A program made the translations under genes and the position numbers. Shown here in pieces: positions 43,178 to 51,985 of a stretch of 64,000 bases of DNA (positions are counted from its first letter, which is position 1; every line of letters begins with the position of its first letter). Under the pieces are notes generated by a model. That model was not told the DNA's origin. It made no database searches and saw nothing but the letters and a program-made list of their open reading frames with translations. The stretch is from Allomuricauda ruestringensis DSM 13258 (GTDB taxonomy: Bacteria > Bacteroidota > Bacteroidia > Flavobacteriales > Flavobacteriaceae): NCBI RefSeq assembly GCF_000224085.1, contig NC_015945.1:3588501-3652500 (forward strand). Direction: 5' to 3'.

Positions 43178-43203
43178 TGACATAAAGGTGACATATAAAT
43201 GTC
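43178..43203 (+). promoter_or_regulatory. Candidate operator of the XRE fusion gene
   Basis: TGACAT occurs at 43178-43183 and again at 43189-43194, 11 bases apart. The second copy forms the perfect palindrome GACAT-ATAA-ATGTC (43190-43203). It lies 55-80 bases before the ATG of a gene encoding an XRE-type DNA-binding domain, the usual place for an autoregulatory site. Function is inferred. Confidence 0.45.
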
Positions 43204-43258
43204 GTGGTGCTGTCAAGACCCCAAGGATACCTTTGTTCATGAATCAAAATCAAAAATT

Positions 43259-45010
43259 ATGAGCAATACATCAATCGGAGAACGACTCAAGTATCAACGT
43301 AAAATGAAAGGGTATTCCCAAGAGGAACTCGCCCACAGAACCAATGTTACGGTGCGTACCATTCAACGCATCGAAAAAGAAGAAGTCTCTCCGCACCTAA
43401 ATACCGTTAAACTCTTGGCAGTAGCCTTGGAGATAGAAGTAGATGAGCTTGTTCCTTTGGAAAATCCGAAAGAAGAAACCATTAAAAAGAAATGGTTGCT
43501 ATTAATGCACGCTACTCCCCTAGCCGGAATATTTCTTCCTTTGCTCAATGTACTGATCCCACTTTTTCTGTGGATTCATAAGCGGGAGGACAACCCGATG
43601 TATAACGAGCATGGCATTAAGGTGATCAACTTTCAAATCACCGTACTGATTTTGGCGGTGTTGTCGTTTGTTGGTTTACTGACCATCGAGAAATGGGGAT
43701 TTATCATTTTTATTTCCGTGGTTCCCATTTGCATCGGTATTATCATTTTCAACATCATTTACGTGGTACAAAAAAACAAATGCTACTACCCCTTTTCCAT
43801 TCCTTTTTTAAGGTTGAAAAAGAATAAAACGCTTGGTCTGTTGCTAATAATAGGTTTATCCATTTTAAGTAGTTGTTCAAATCCAAAACAGGAAACTATT
43901 GAACGATTGGATGGTTCGTTAATCACTAAAGATTCCATTACCAAAAAGATTGACCAGTTAATGGCAGATGCCCAAATATACGGCATGGCTATATCTATTT
44001 TTGATGATAACCAACCCGTGTATCAAAAGGTTTTTGGTTATAAGGATTATCCCAATAAAATAGTGTTGACAGATTCAACGAACATCTACGGAGCATCGTT
44101 CAGTAAAGCCGTGTTTGGGATTTTGACAATGAAATTGGTCGAAGATGGTGTGATTGATCTGGACACGCCCTTGGAGTCATACTTGCCCAAGAAAATATAC
44201 GAGTACGAACCACAGACCCGTTGGCACGATGACTTTTCCAGTTTGAAGGAAGATTCGTTATACCATAAAATTACGGCAAGGATGTGCCTCGACCATACTA
44301 CTGGGTTCAAAAATTACAGATGGGTTGAGGAAGACTACAAATTAAGGGTGCACCATACTCCAGGAACAAAATATGGCTACAGTGGTGAAGGTTTTATCTA
44401 TTTGCAAGTGGTTCTTGAAAAATTGACAGGCAAAGGATTGGAACAGCTTGCCCAAGAAAACATTTTTGAACCCTTGGGCATGGAAAACTCTGCCTACGAA
44501 TGGAAAACGAGATTTGACAAGGATTTTGCGCTTGGACACAACGAAAAGGGGGAATCCCTCAAAAAAGATAAGGACAACGAGCCAAGAGGTGGCGGAACTT
44601 TGGAAACTACGGCAAAAGATTATACCAAATTCTTGACTGCGGTGCTCAATCAAAAATTGATCAGCAAGGAATCTTACGATGAGATTTTTAGTCCGCACAT
44701 CAGAATTCGCTCTGAAAAACAATTTGGTGAGGGGGCCAATACCATCACAGATAAATATGATTCAATACACTTGGGTTATGGCCTGGGCTGGGGCTACTTT
44801 GAAACACCTTATGGCAAAGCTGTTTTTAAAGAGGGACATGGGAGCGGATTTGTACACCATTCCGTGCTTTTTCCAAAATCAGGAAAAGGAATCATGATCA
44901 TGACCAATTTTGAACGAGGTAACAGTATTTTCAAGGAGTTGCTCGAAGTCACCTTGAAAGATGTGTACACACCATGGGAATGGGAAAACTATGTTCCGTA
45001 TGATAAATAA
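43259..45010 (+). CDS. XRE regulator - DUF4870-like membrane domain - serine hydrolase fusion
   Basis: 583 residues from the ATG at 43259 (an in-frame ATG at 43199 overlaps the operator candidate). Domains: XRE helix-turn-helix (about 6-62, GYSQEELAHRTNVTVRTIQR); a DUF4870-like membrane region (about 78-172, with the family loop HKREDNPMYNEHGIKVINFQ); a fourth hydrophobic segment ending in a lipobox LSSC (Cys 206); then a class C beta-lactamase/PBP-like domain (about 222-583) with SFSK (280-283), YSGEG as the Tyr motif and HGSG near the C-terminus. Predicted topology puts the HTH inside and the hydrolase outside. A TTG at 43814 (codon 186) just before the last hydrophobic segment could start a separate lipoprotein, so two products are possible. 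Confidence 0.8.
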   Translation: MSNTSIGERLKYQRKMKGYSQEELAHRTNVTVRTIQRIEKEEVSPHLNTVKLLAVALEIEVDELVPLENPKEETIKKKWLLLMHATPLAGIFLPLLNVLIPLFLWIHKREDNPMYNEHGIKVINFQITVLILAVLSFVGLLTIEKWGFIIFISVVPICIGIIIFNIIYVVQKNKCYYPFSIPFLRLKKNKTLGLLLIIGLSILSSCSNPKQETIERLDGSLITKDSITKKIDQLMADAQIYGMAISIFDDNQPVYQKVFGYKDYPNKIVLTDSTNIYGASFSKAVFGILTMKLVEDGVIDLDTPLESYLPKKIYEYEPQTRWHDDFSSLKEDSLYHKITARMCLDHTTGFKNYRWVEEDYKLRVHHTPGTKYGYSGEGFIYLQVVLEKLTGKGLEQLAQENIFEPLGMENSAYEWKTRFDKDFALGHNEKGESLKKDKDNEPRGGGTLETTAKDYTKFLTAVLNQKLISKESYDEIFSPHIRIRSEKQFGEGANTITDKYDSIHLGYGLGWGYFETPYGKAVFKEGHGSGFVHHSVLFPKSGKGIMIMTNFERGNSIFKELLEVTLKDVYTPWEWENYVPYDK

Positions 45011-45146
45011 ATTTAAAATGATTTAACACAATCAATCGGTTGGGGATTGGTTTTGAAGAAAGGTGAGGCTAAATTTTCATTCTTTGTTAATTTGAAAGTG
45101 CCCAAAAATCACCTAACTTGTTTTGTCATAACCAAATAACCAGACT

Positions 45147-46829
45147 ATGAAACCAATCTCTTTTCTCATCTCCCTATTCGCCCTGATTATTCTAGCCAGT
45201 TGTTCACAACCCAAAAACTTTGATGTCCTTATTAAAAACGGACAAATCGTGGATGGCTCTGGGAGTCCTTCGTACATAGGTGATTTGGGAATCAATGCCG
45301 ATACCATTGCAGCTGTCGGGAATCTTGAAAAAGCTACAGGAACTATGGAGATAGATGCCACAGGATTGGCAGTTTCCCCTGGATTTATAAACATGCTCAG
45401 CTGGGCCACGGAATCCTTGATCGAGGATGGTAGATCTATGGCCGACATAAAACAAGGCGTGACTTTGGAGGTGTTTGGCGAAGGTTGGTCCATGGGACCT
45501 CTTAACGAATCCATGAAAAAAGAGGAACGGGAAAGCCAAGGGGACATAAAGTATGATATTGAGTGGAACAGCTTGAACGAGTATTTGGAATATCTCACGA
45601 CCAAGGGGGTTTCACCGAATGTGGCCTCTTTTGTGGGAGCGACCACCTTGCGGATAAACACCGTAGGCTATGAGAACCGTGCCCCTACTCCACAGGAATT
45701 GGATTCCATGAAATTGATGGTAAAGCAAGCCATGGAAGAAGGTGCTCTGGGTGTAGGCTCCTCTTTGATCTATGCCCCTGCATTTTATTCCAGCACCGAG
45801 GAATTGATTGAACTCTGCAAAGTGGCCGCCGAGTATGATGGCATGTACATCAGCCACATGCGTAGCGAAGGTTCTCGTTTATTGGAGAGTTTGGATGAGT
45901 TGATTCAGATTGCAAATAAAGCTGGCATTAGAGCAGAAATTTATCACCTAAAACAAAGTGGTAAAGAAAATTGGCACAAGTTTGATGATGTAGTGGCCAA
46001 AGTGGACTCTGCCAACGCTGCTGGACTCCATATTACGGCCGATATGTACAATTATGTGGCTGGGGCCACTGGTTTGGATGCTTCCATGCCACCATGGGTG
46101 CAAGAAGGTGGATACGATAAATGGGCAGAACGTTTGCAGGACCCCGCCATTCGTGAAAAAGTGAAAAAAGAAATGATTACACCTACGGATGAATGGGAAA
46201 GTTTGATGCAAGCCGCAGGCGACCCCAGTAAAATCCTGTTAGTAGGTTTTAAGGCAGACTCTTTAAAATATCTTACGGGAAAAACATTAAAAGAGGTGGC
46301 GGAAATGCGTGGCACTTCGCCCGAGGAAACTGCCATGGACTTGGTAGTGCAAGATGGAAGCCGTGTAGGAACCATTTATTTTTTAATGTCCGAAGACAAT
46401 GTGAAAAAACAAATAGCACTGCCTTGGATGAGTTTTGGTTCCGATGCAGGCTCTCCTGCCACAGAAGGTGTCTTCTTAAAATCGAGCACTCACCCCAGAG
46501 CTTACGGAAACGTGGCTCGTTTGTTGGGCAAATATGTGCGGGATGAAAAGGTGATTTCCTTGGAAGAAGCTGTGCATAAATTATCACAATTGCCCGCAAC
46601 CAATCTTAAAATACAAAAACGGGGTAGCCTTACCGAAGGTAATTATGCCGATGTGGTTTTGTTTGACCCTGCCACCATTATTGATAAGGCCACTTTTGAA
46701 GACCCCCACCAATATTCCGAAGGGGTAAAACATGTTTTTGTGAACGGCACCCAAGTACTAAAGGATGGCGAACATACCGGAGAAACACCAGGGCGTGTTG
46801 TTCGTGGGCCTGGATATAAAAAAGAGTGA
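45147..46829 (+). CDS. N-acyl-D-amino-acid deacylase-like lipoprotein lacking the HxH motif
   Basis: 560 residues. SPII signal ALIILASC (lipid Cys 19). Amidohydrolase superfamily, D-aminoacylase branch: FDVLIKNGQIVDGSGSP at the N-terminus, GALGVGSSLIYAPAFYSS, GMYISHMRSEG, IYHLKQSGKENW with metal-binding His residues, WMSFGSDAGSPA, and GSLTEGNYADVVLFDP at the end. Where the family has PGFID.H.H, this protein has SPGFINMLSWATES, so the first metal ligands are absent. It may act with one metal or on another substrate. It follows the serine-hydrolase fusion on the same strand after 136 bases. Confidence 0.82.
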   Translation: MKPISFLISLFALIILASCSQPKNFDVLIKNGQIVDGSGSPSYIGDLGINADTIAAVGNLEKATGTMEIDATGLAVSPGFINMLSWATESLIEDGRSMADIKQGVTLEVFGEGWSMGPLNESMKKEERESQGDIKYDIEWNSLNEYLEYLTTKGVSPNVASFVGATTLRINTVGYENRAPTPQELDSMKLMVKQAMEEGALGVGSSLIYAPAFYSSTEELIELCKVAAEYDGMYISHMRSEGSRLLESLDELIQIANKAGIRAEIYHLKQSGKENWHKFDDVVAKVDSANAAGLHITADMYNYVAGATGLDASMPPWVQEGGYDKWAERLQDPAIREKVKKEMITPTDEWESLMQAAGDPSKILLVGFKADSLKYLTGKTLKEVAEMRGTSPEETAMDLVVQDGSRVGTIYFLMSEDNVKKQIALPWMSFGSDAGSPATEGVFLKSSTHPRAYGNVARLLGKYVRDEKVISLEEAVHKLSQLPATNLKIQKRGSLTEGNYADVVLFDPATIIDKATFEDPHQYSEGVKHVFVNGTQVLKDGEHTGETPGRVVRGPGYKKE

Positions 46830-47010
46830 CCGGATGCTTCTTGTGGATGACCGAAGGAATTTTCAGCGAGCTTCATTACCTGTGCCGAACATTGTTCAGA
46901 ATCGATGGCTTAAACATAATTAAAACGATGTTTAGCTTAATCGTTGGGAGTAAAGGATTTGCCACATTCAAGCATAAGTATCGTCTTTATTGAAACCAAT
47001 ATTCAATACA

Positions 47011-48456
47011 ATGAAGACATTCAAAATCTTATTTATCCTATTATTTCTTTTCTCTACTTCTTGTACCAACCAAAAGAAAAAAACTGCTTCAACTGAATTA
47101 AAAACCGAAATCGACAATTACCTTTCCAAAACAATGCGACTGCACAACATTCCCGGATTGGCTTTAGCTGTTGTTGAGGGCGATAGCATCATTTATGAAA
47201 ATTACTTTGGGAAAGCCTCTTTGGAGAACAATGTTCAAGTTGATAAAAATACATTGTTCAGAATTTTTTCGGCAACAAAACTTATCACTTCTACGGGAGT
47301 ATTTCAGCTTATCCAAGACGGAAAACTAAATTTAGATGATGCAATTTCAAAGTATCTGGATGGTTTGCCACTGCAATGGCAAGAAATTAAGATTAAAAAC
47401 CTTTTAAGTCATTCTTCCGGTTTACCGGATATCATAAAATACGAAAGCACTTTATCTGATAAGGAGTTAATGGAAAAGCTTGCAAAAGATAAAATGGACT
47501 TTGTAACGGGGAATCAATTCAGGTATAACCAAACGAATTATTGGTTGCTTGCTCAAATTATTGAGGTAATAACAGGATTGCCGTTTGATGAATATGTGCT
47601 TGACAATCAATTTAAGAACTCGAAAATTGGGGTTTTATTTTCTTCTAACTCGCAAGAAAGCATCCCAAATCGTGCTACTAGATATTTTTATAGTGGCGAA
47701 ACAAAAGCATTTGAAAAAGACAATAATAACAATGGTATAAGAGGACATTCCGGCAATGGACTAAATATCACACTTGAAAGATTCATTGAATGGAACAAAA
47801 GATTGGATGAAAATTTACTTCTGGACAAACAAACCAAATCTAAAATGTGGACACCATTCAATTTTGCAAATCAAAAGGACAATTTTTTATATGGTTGGGG
47901 CAATTACCCAGTGAACGGATTTAAATCTTATGGATTTTCAGGTGGAAATTTAGCTGCTTTCAGAAAATTTGTGGACAATAAAACAACAATTATTTTATTA
48001 TCGAATGGATATGAAATTCCTGCCTATGACATCATTGTCAATGATATTGCAAGAATTGTAATTCCAAAAATAAAAGGTTCGACCCTAGAAGAAGATGTTA
48101 TGAACCTTACCTTAAAAGGTGAATTTGATAAGGCTGCACAATCATTCAAAAAACTTAAGGAAGAAAGCCCGTATTCCAATTTTGATAATTTAAAATGGAA
48201 TATTAACAGCATAGGGAATTCGTACTTATTCAGTGAGAATGATAATAAAAAAGCACTTGAAGTATTCAAATTTAATGCGGAGGCCAACCCAAAATGGTGG
48301 GTGGCTTTGGCTGGTTTAGCGGAAATCTATGAAAAGCGAAAAGATACTTTAAACGCACTTGCAAACTATCAAAAAGCAATTTCGTTAAATAAAAACAATG
48401 AATGGAATTATAATGAACAGATGAAGAATAAAATTCACGAACTGAAAAATAACTAA
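47011..48456 (+). CDS. Serine hydrolase (beta-lactamase family) lipoprotein with C-terminal TPRs
   Basis: 481 residues from the ATG at 47011; a TTG seven codons upstream is less likely. SPII signal LFLFSTSC. Beta-lactamase/PBP-like domain about 30-350: SATK as the SxxK motif, YNQTNYWLL with the YxN motif, and a GFSGG position for the third motif. The C-terminal about 100 residues form TPR-like helical pairs (WWVALAGLAEIYEKRKDTLNALANYQKAI). The gene is more AT-rich than its neighbours, which suggests recent transfer. The substrate is unknown; esterase or D-peptidase activity are the usual possibilities. Confidence 0.82.
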   Translation: MKTFKILFILLFLFSTSCTNQKKKTASTELKTEIDNYLSKTMRLHNIPGLALAVVEGDSIIYENYFGKASLENNVQVDKNTLFRIFSATKLITSTGVFQLIQDGKLNLDDAISKYLDGLPLQWQEIKIKNLLSHSSGLPDIIKYESTLSDKELMEKLAKDKMDFVTGNQFRYNQTNYWLLAQIIEVITGLPFDEYVLDNQFKNSKIGVLFSSNSQESIPNRATRYFYSGETKAFEKDNNNNGIRGHSGNGLNITLERFIEWNKRLDENLLLDKQTKSKMWTPFNFANQKDNFLYGWGNYPVNGFKSYGFSGGNLAAFRKFVDNKTTIILLSNGYEIPAYDIIVNDIARIVIPKIKGSTLEEDVMNLTLKGEFDKAAQSFKKLKEESPYSNFDNLKWNINSIGNSYLFSENDNKKALEVFKFNAEANPKWWVALAGLAEIYEKRKDTLNALANYQKAISLNKNNEWNYNEQMKNKIHELKNN

Positions 48457-48475
48457 CGTAAAATTAATTGCCGGA

Positions 48476-48721
48476 TCAGGGCGGCGGAATCAGGGCTATT
48501 TCATCATAAGAATTTATTTTCTCATTATCCGAAGCATAATTCTGGTTCACTGCAACGGTCACTTTGGAGATGGATTTAAGTTCTGGATATGTGTTTTCAA
48601 GAAATTTTTTGAGTTCCCCTACGGTATTTGGAATTTTTCTGCCACTTAAACTTGCCGTTGGAACAGATAGTGTGGGCGTTCCAATAATATCTTTAGTGGC
48701 GCCGAACAAAAGTATAGTCAT
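48476..48721 (-). pseudogene. MoaD/ThiS-like protein lacking the C-terminal Gly-Gly
   Basis: 81 residues with the ubiquitin-like sequence of molybdopterin synthase small subunit: TILLFGATKDIIG, VGELKKFLENTYPEL, VAVNQNYASDNEKI and DEIALIPP. MoaD normally ends IPPVSGG, and the terminal glycine carries sulfur. Here the frame reads I-P-P-P, then TGA, then S-G-N and TAA. The Gly-Gly is missing even if the stop is read through, so the protein cannot be charged and is probably a relic. No other molybdenum-cofactor gene is nearby. A sequencing error cannot be excluded. Confidence 0.65.
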
Positions 48722-48929
48722 AATATCAACCTATTAGCGTTATTGTTTGTTGCTGGTTTTTGGTTAGATAGGTTGGTAGGTTTTATTGGCGTGAAAATAT
48801 TAAAAATAGCTTGTATCCTTATTATTTTAACAAGCTCATGTTTCTTTTAACTTTTCTTTAGTTTAATTCTTGCAGTTACAAATACTTTTCGGTCAAATTC
48901 AACGTTGTGCATGCAGAACCTTAACTTTT

Positions 48930-50018
48930 ATGAAAATGAAAAACATACCTCAATTTATATTCCTAATAGCGTTTAGCCTTATTATATTCTCCTGCGGAAA
49001 TGCAGATGATGATGTCAGTTTTGATATTAACGACAAGGAACTGGGACTTGGTGAAGAACCGGATGATTGCCTCGGTTTTGGGGAAAACGAGCTTTTGTTG
49101 TCCATACAAGATGAATTCACCACTTTGCCCGGAAAAATTTCCGTGCTATTTAGAGTTTCAGATTTGATGGGGAATCCTATCTCAGGGTTATCTGCCGAAC
49201 AGTTCTCCATATACGAACAAGGACGAAATGATGATTGTTTTGAACCCATATCCCCTTCGGAATCCTTTGCGCGAATTTCGCCAAACTCACAAGTATTTAA
49301 CAACAACACTCTTTTAGTACTGGATTTGAGCAATAGCGTATTGGAAAGTAGTTTGGACGAATTAAAGGCGGCCACCACCAGCTTCATCAACAATGTAATG
49401 CCAACCCCGGCTACGGAGTCCTTTAAAATGGCCATTTATTGGTTTGATGGAGAAGACGAACTTCATTTATTAAACCCCTTAACATCATCCGCTACCGAAT
49501 TGACAGCTTCCGTAGATGGCATCACGGCAGATATCAGCAACGACCCATCTACTGATTTGTACGGGGCCGTGATTAAATCAACAGACATTGCAGAAAACCT
49601 TTTAAGTGAAAACTCAGAAGTAATCAACGCAGCATCCGTGGTATTGTTCACCGATGGAACCGATCAAGCTTCGAGATACAAAGAATCCGATGCTTTACGT
49701 GCAGTTGAGGAAGCCGATAACAATATTTCCTACTTCACCATTGGACTAGGAGCCGAAATAGATACCGAAGTTTTGGAGCAAATCGGGAAAACAGCCAGTG
49801 TTTTTGCCAGTAATTCAGAAGAATTGGAGAATACCTTCAACAATATTTCACAACGCGTAGAGGAACAAGCGGGAAGCTACTACCTTTTTGAATACTGCAC
49901 CCCAAAACGTGATGGAAGTGGCGAAAGTAACTTGGTAATCCAGTTGACGCACAACAGCCTAAAAGGAGCTGTCCAGACCAAGTTTAGCGCCAATGGTTTT
50001 ACCGGTGGTTGCGAATAG
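48930..50018 (+). CDS. von Willebrand factor A domain lipoprotein
   Basis: 362 residues from the ATG at 48930. SPII signal LIIFSC followed by GNADDD. A strand-rich N-terminal domain (about 40-125: ISVLFRVSDLMGNPISGLSA) is followed by a vWA domain (about 130-320) with the MIDAS start LVLDLSNSV, TDLYGAV for the Thr ligand region and VVLFTDGTDQ for the Asp. The C-terminal part carries YYLFEYCTPKRDG. It probably binds a partner protein with a metal ion on the outer membrane; the partner is unknown. Confidence 0.85.
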   Translation: MKMKNIPQFIFLIAFSLIIFSCGNADDDVSFDINDKELGLGEEPDDCLGFGENELLLSIQDEFTTLPGKISVLFRVSDLMGNPISGLSAEQFSIYEQGRNDDCFEPISPSESFARISPNSQVFNNNTLLVLDLSNSVLESSLDELKAATTSFINNVMPTPATESFKMAIYWFDGEDELHLLNPLTSSATELTASVDGITADISNDPSTDLYGAVIKSTDIAENLLSENSEVINAASVVLFTDGTDQASRYKESDALRAVEEADNNISYFTIGLGAEIDTEVLEQIGKTASVFASNSEELENTFNNISQRVEEQAGSYYLFEYCTPKRDGSGESNLVIQLTHNSLKGAVQTKFSANGFTGGCE

Positions 50019-50091
50019 ATTCAAATACTATGACGGCTAGTTAATTTTTGGATTAATCGTATCTTGTTCAGCAATTAAACTAAACATACGT

Positions 50092-51039
50092 ATGATAACC
50101 CAAAGAAAAACGATTTACACTTTTATTTGCACCTTACTTTTTGGTTTTACAAGCAGTATTTACGCCCAGCACATCAGTCCATTAGAGGGTAGATGGGACT
50201 TGGAAATGGATTTTATGGGCAAGACCTCCCCTTCTTGGCTGGAAATTAAACATTCGGGAACTGCGACACTTTTGGGCCGTTTTGTCTTCGCTTTTGGTAG
50301 CGCAAGACCCATTGCAGAAATAGAAACTTATGGAGACAACAAATTTACCTTTAGTATTCCCAACCAATGGGAGCCCAAGGGAAGCGACATGATCTTTCAT
50401 GGTGAATTGGACGGAGAAGAATTAAAAGGTACTCTGATTTATACAGATGGTTCCATAATTGATTGGACTGGCGTAAAAGCACCAGAATTGGAATACACCG
50501 AGAATCCAAAATGGGGAAAAACCATTGATGTGTTCAACGGAAAAGACCTTTCGGGTTGGCATGTAGATGGAAAAAAGAACCAATGGGTGGTAAAAGATGG
50601 TATTTTAACCAGTCCTGAGTCGGGCTCCAACCTGATTACGGATGAAAAATTCCAAGATTTTAAACTGCACGTGGAATTCCGTTACCCGGAAGGAAGTAAT
50701 AGCGGTATCTATCTGCGCGGACGTTACGAAGTTCAAATTGTGGACAGTGAAGGTTACGAGCCTTCCGATATCTATTTAGGCGGTGTTTACGGCTTTTTGG
50801 AACCTAATGAGAACGCCTCAAAACCTGCGGGTGAATGGCAAACGTATGATATTACGCTGATTGGACGAAGGGTTACCATAACGCTAAACGGAAAAACGGT
50901 AATTTCAGATGTCACGATTCCCGGAATTACCGGAGGCGCATTGGATAGCAAAGAAGGAGAACCTGGACCATTTATGATTCAGGGCGATCACGGCCCTATT
51001 GAATATAGAAGTTTTGAAGTAACTCCGTTGAAGAATTAG
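50092..51039 (+). CDS. Exported DUF1080 protein (3-keto-disaccharide hydrolase type) with N-terminal extra domain
   Basis: 315 residues. Signal peptide 1-25 ending IYAQ. An N-terminal beta domain (about 28-130, beginning LEGRWDLEMDFMGKTSPSW) precedes a DUF1080 laminin/concanavalin-like domain (about 138-312): IDVFNGKDLSGWHVDGKKN, FQDFKLHVEFRYPEGSNSG and EGEPGPFMIQGDHGPIEYR. Recent work on the family gives glycoside hydrolase activity on 3-keto sugars; this protein may be one, or only a binding protein. It ends with a terminator interrupted by a repeat. A second, convergent DUF1080 gene follows. Confidence 0.85.
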   Translation: MITQRKTIYTFICTLLFGFTSSIYAQHISPLEGRWDLEMDFMGKTSPSWLEIKHSGTATLLGRFVFAFGSARPIAEIETYGDNKFTFSIPNQWEPKGSDMIFHGELDGEELKGTLIYTDGSIIDWTGVKAPELEYTENPKWGKTIDVFNGKDLSGWHVDGKKNQWVVKDGILTSPESGSNLITDEKFQDFKLHVEFRYPEGSNSGIYLRGRYEVQIVDSEGYEPSDIYLGGVYGFLEPNENASKPAGEWQTYDITLIGRRVTITLNGKTVISDVTIPGITGGALDSKEGEPGPFMIQGDHGPIEYRSFEVTPLKN

Positions 51040-51056
51040 GAGTTTGAAAATTATAG

Positions 51057-51174
51057 AAGAGGCTGTTTAAGATAGTCGTCATTCCGAACCCGTTTCGGAA
51101 TCTCATATTTTTATGGGAACCTGAAATATAAGTTCAGGTTGACGTTGAAAATACCTTCAAACAGCCTCTTTTTT
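51057..51174. terminator. Terminator stem with a repeat nested in its loop
   Basis: AAGAGGCTGTTT (51057-51068) pairs perfectly with AAACAGCCTCTT (51159-51170), and four T follow. The 90-base interior is itself made of small hairpins: CATTCCGAA..TTTCGGAAT and AACCTGAA..TTCAGGTT. The outer part looks like a normal terminator of the upstream DUF1080 gene that was split by a dispersed repeat. Confidence 0.65.
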
Positions 51175-51193
51175 ATTTAATAAAATTTTTTAG

Positions 51194-51291
51194 TGTCATT
51201 TCGAACGTCCCGATTGCTATCGGGATGAGAAATCTCTTTACAAATTCAAAGTTATGAGATTCCTCGTCGCTGCGCTCTGTCGGAATGTCAA
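51194..51291. repeat. Dispersed repeat, family B
   Basis: Starts TGTCATTTCGAACGTCC, contains the hairpin CCCGATTGCTATCGGG and GAGAAATCTC, and ends CTGCGCTCTGTCGGAATGTC. Same type as 8849-8922 and 59984-60048. Confidence 0.65.
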
Positions 51292-51347
51292 CTAGCAAAA
51301 AAAAATCCTTTAAAAAGCATGAATTTAAAAACCATAGTGGTTTATTC

Positions 51348-51947
51348 TTAATCCAAAGGAACAAGCTCAATGTTTCTCCATTTTACACGAATACCCCCAC
51401 CATCATGGATCTGTAGTGCAATGGCACCTTCACCCTCGCCTATTTTTTCATCTTCCAGATGTACCATTTGCACTCCGTTGAGCCACGAAGTTACTTCTGG
51501 TCCGTCCACCCGGATTTTCATGGTGTTCCACTCCCCCATTTTTAGGGCTTTGTCCTTTTCTGGGTCGGGTTTGATCAACCAACCGCGACCGTAGGATTCA
51601 TAAATGCCGCCCGTATCTTTTCCTGGAGGGGCAACTTCCACTTGCCAGCCTGTTACTTTGGTGCCTTCAAACGTGGAGCGAATAAAAACGCCACTGTTGC
51701 CATCTGCTTCTTGTTTAAATTCCAAAGTCAACTCAAAGTCCTTGTAGAATTTTTCGGTGGATAAATATCCATATTCACCTTTCGGTCCGCTTTCGCAAAT
51801 CAATTCTCCATCTTCTACAAACCATTTTTCTTCTCCGTGATTAATCCAACCATCCAGATTTTCTCCATTAAATAGATTGATGGATTCTTGTGCAAATGTC
51901 AACTGTGCTGCCAAAAGGCATAATCCTACTAAAATTTGTTTCTTCAT
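51348..51947 (-). CDS. Exported DUF1080 protein
   Basis: 199 residues. Signal peptide 1-20 ending LTFAQ. A single DUF1080 domain: INLFNGENLDGWINHGEEKW, FELTLEFKQEADGNSGVFIRS, GWQVEVAPPGKDTGGIYES, and HLEDEKIGEGEGAIALQIHD near the end. Probably a periplasmic glycan-active or glycan-binding protein of the 3-keto-glycoside hydrolase group. It lies 38 bases after the M14 peptidase on the same strand and can be the last gene of the amidase-M14-DUF1080 unit. Confidence 0.88.
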   Translation of the reverse strand: MKKQILVGLCLLAAQLTFAQESINLFNGENLDGWINHGEEKWFVEDGELICESGPKGEYGYLSTEKFYKDFELTLEFKQEADGNSGVFIRSTFEGTKVTGWQVEVAPPGKDTGGIYESYGRGWLIKPDPEKDKALKMGEWNTMKIRVDGPEVTSWLNGVQMVHLEDEKIGEGEGAIALQIHDGGGIRVKWRNIELVPLD

Positions 51948-51985
51948 TGTTATGTGCTAAAGGGTTATTTACTTTTTATGATAAT

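Noticed and set aside
43199..43258. Upstream in-frame ATG for the HTH fusion gene
   Set aside because: It would place the start inside the candidate operator and add residues (MSWCCQDPKD) with no family support.
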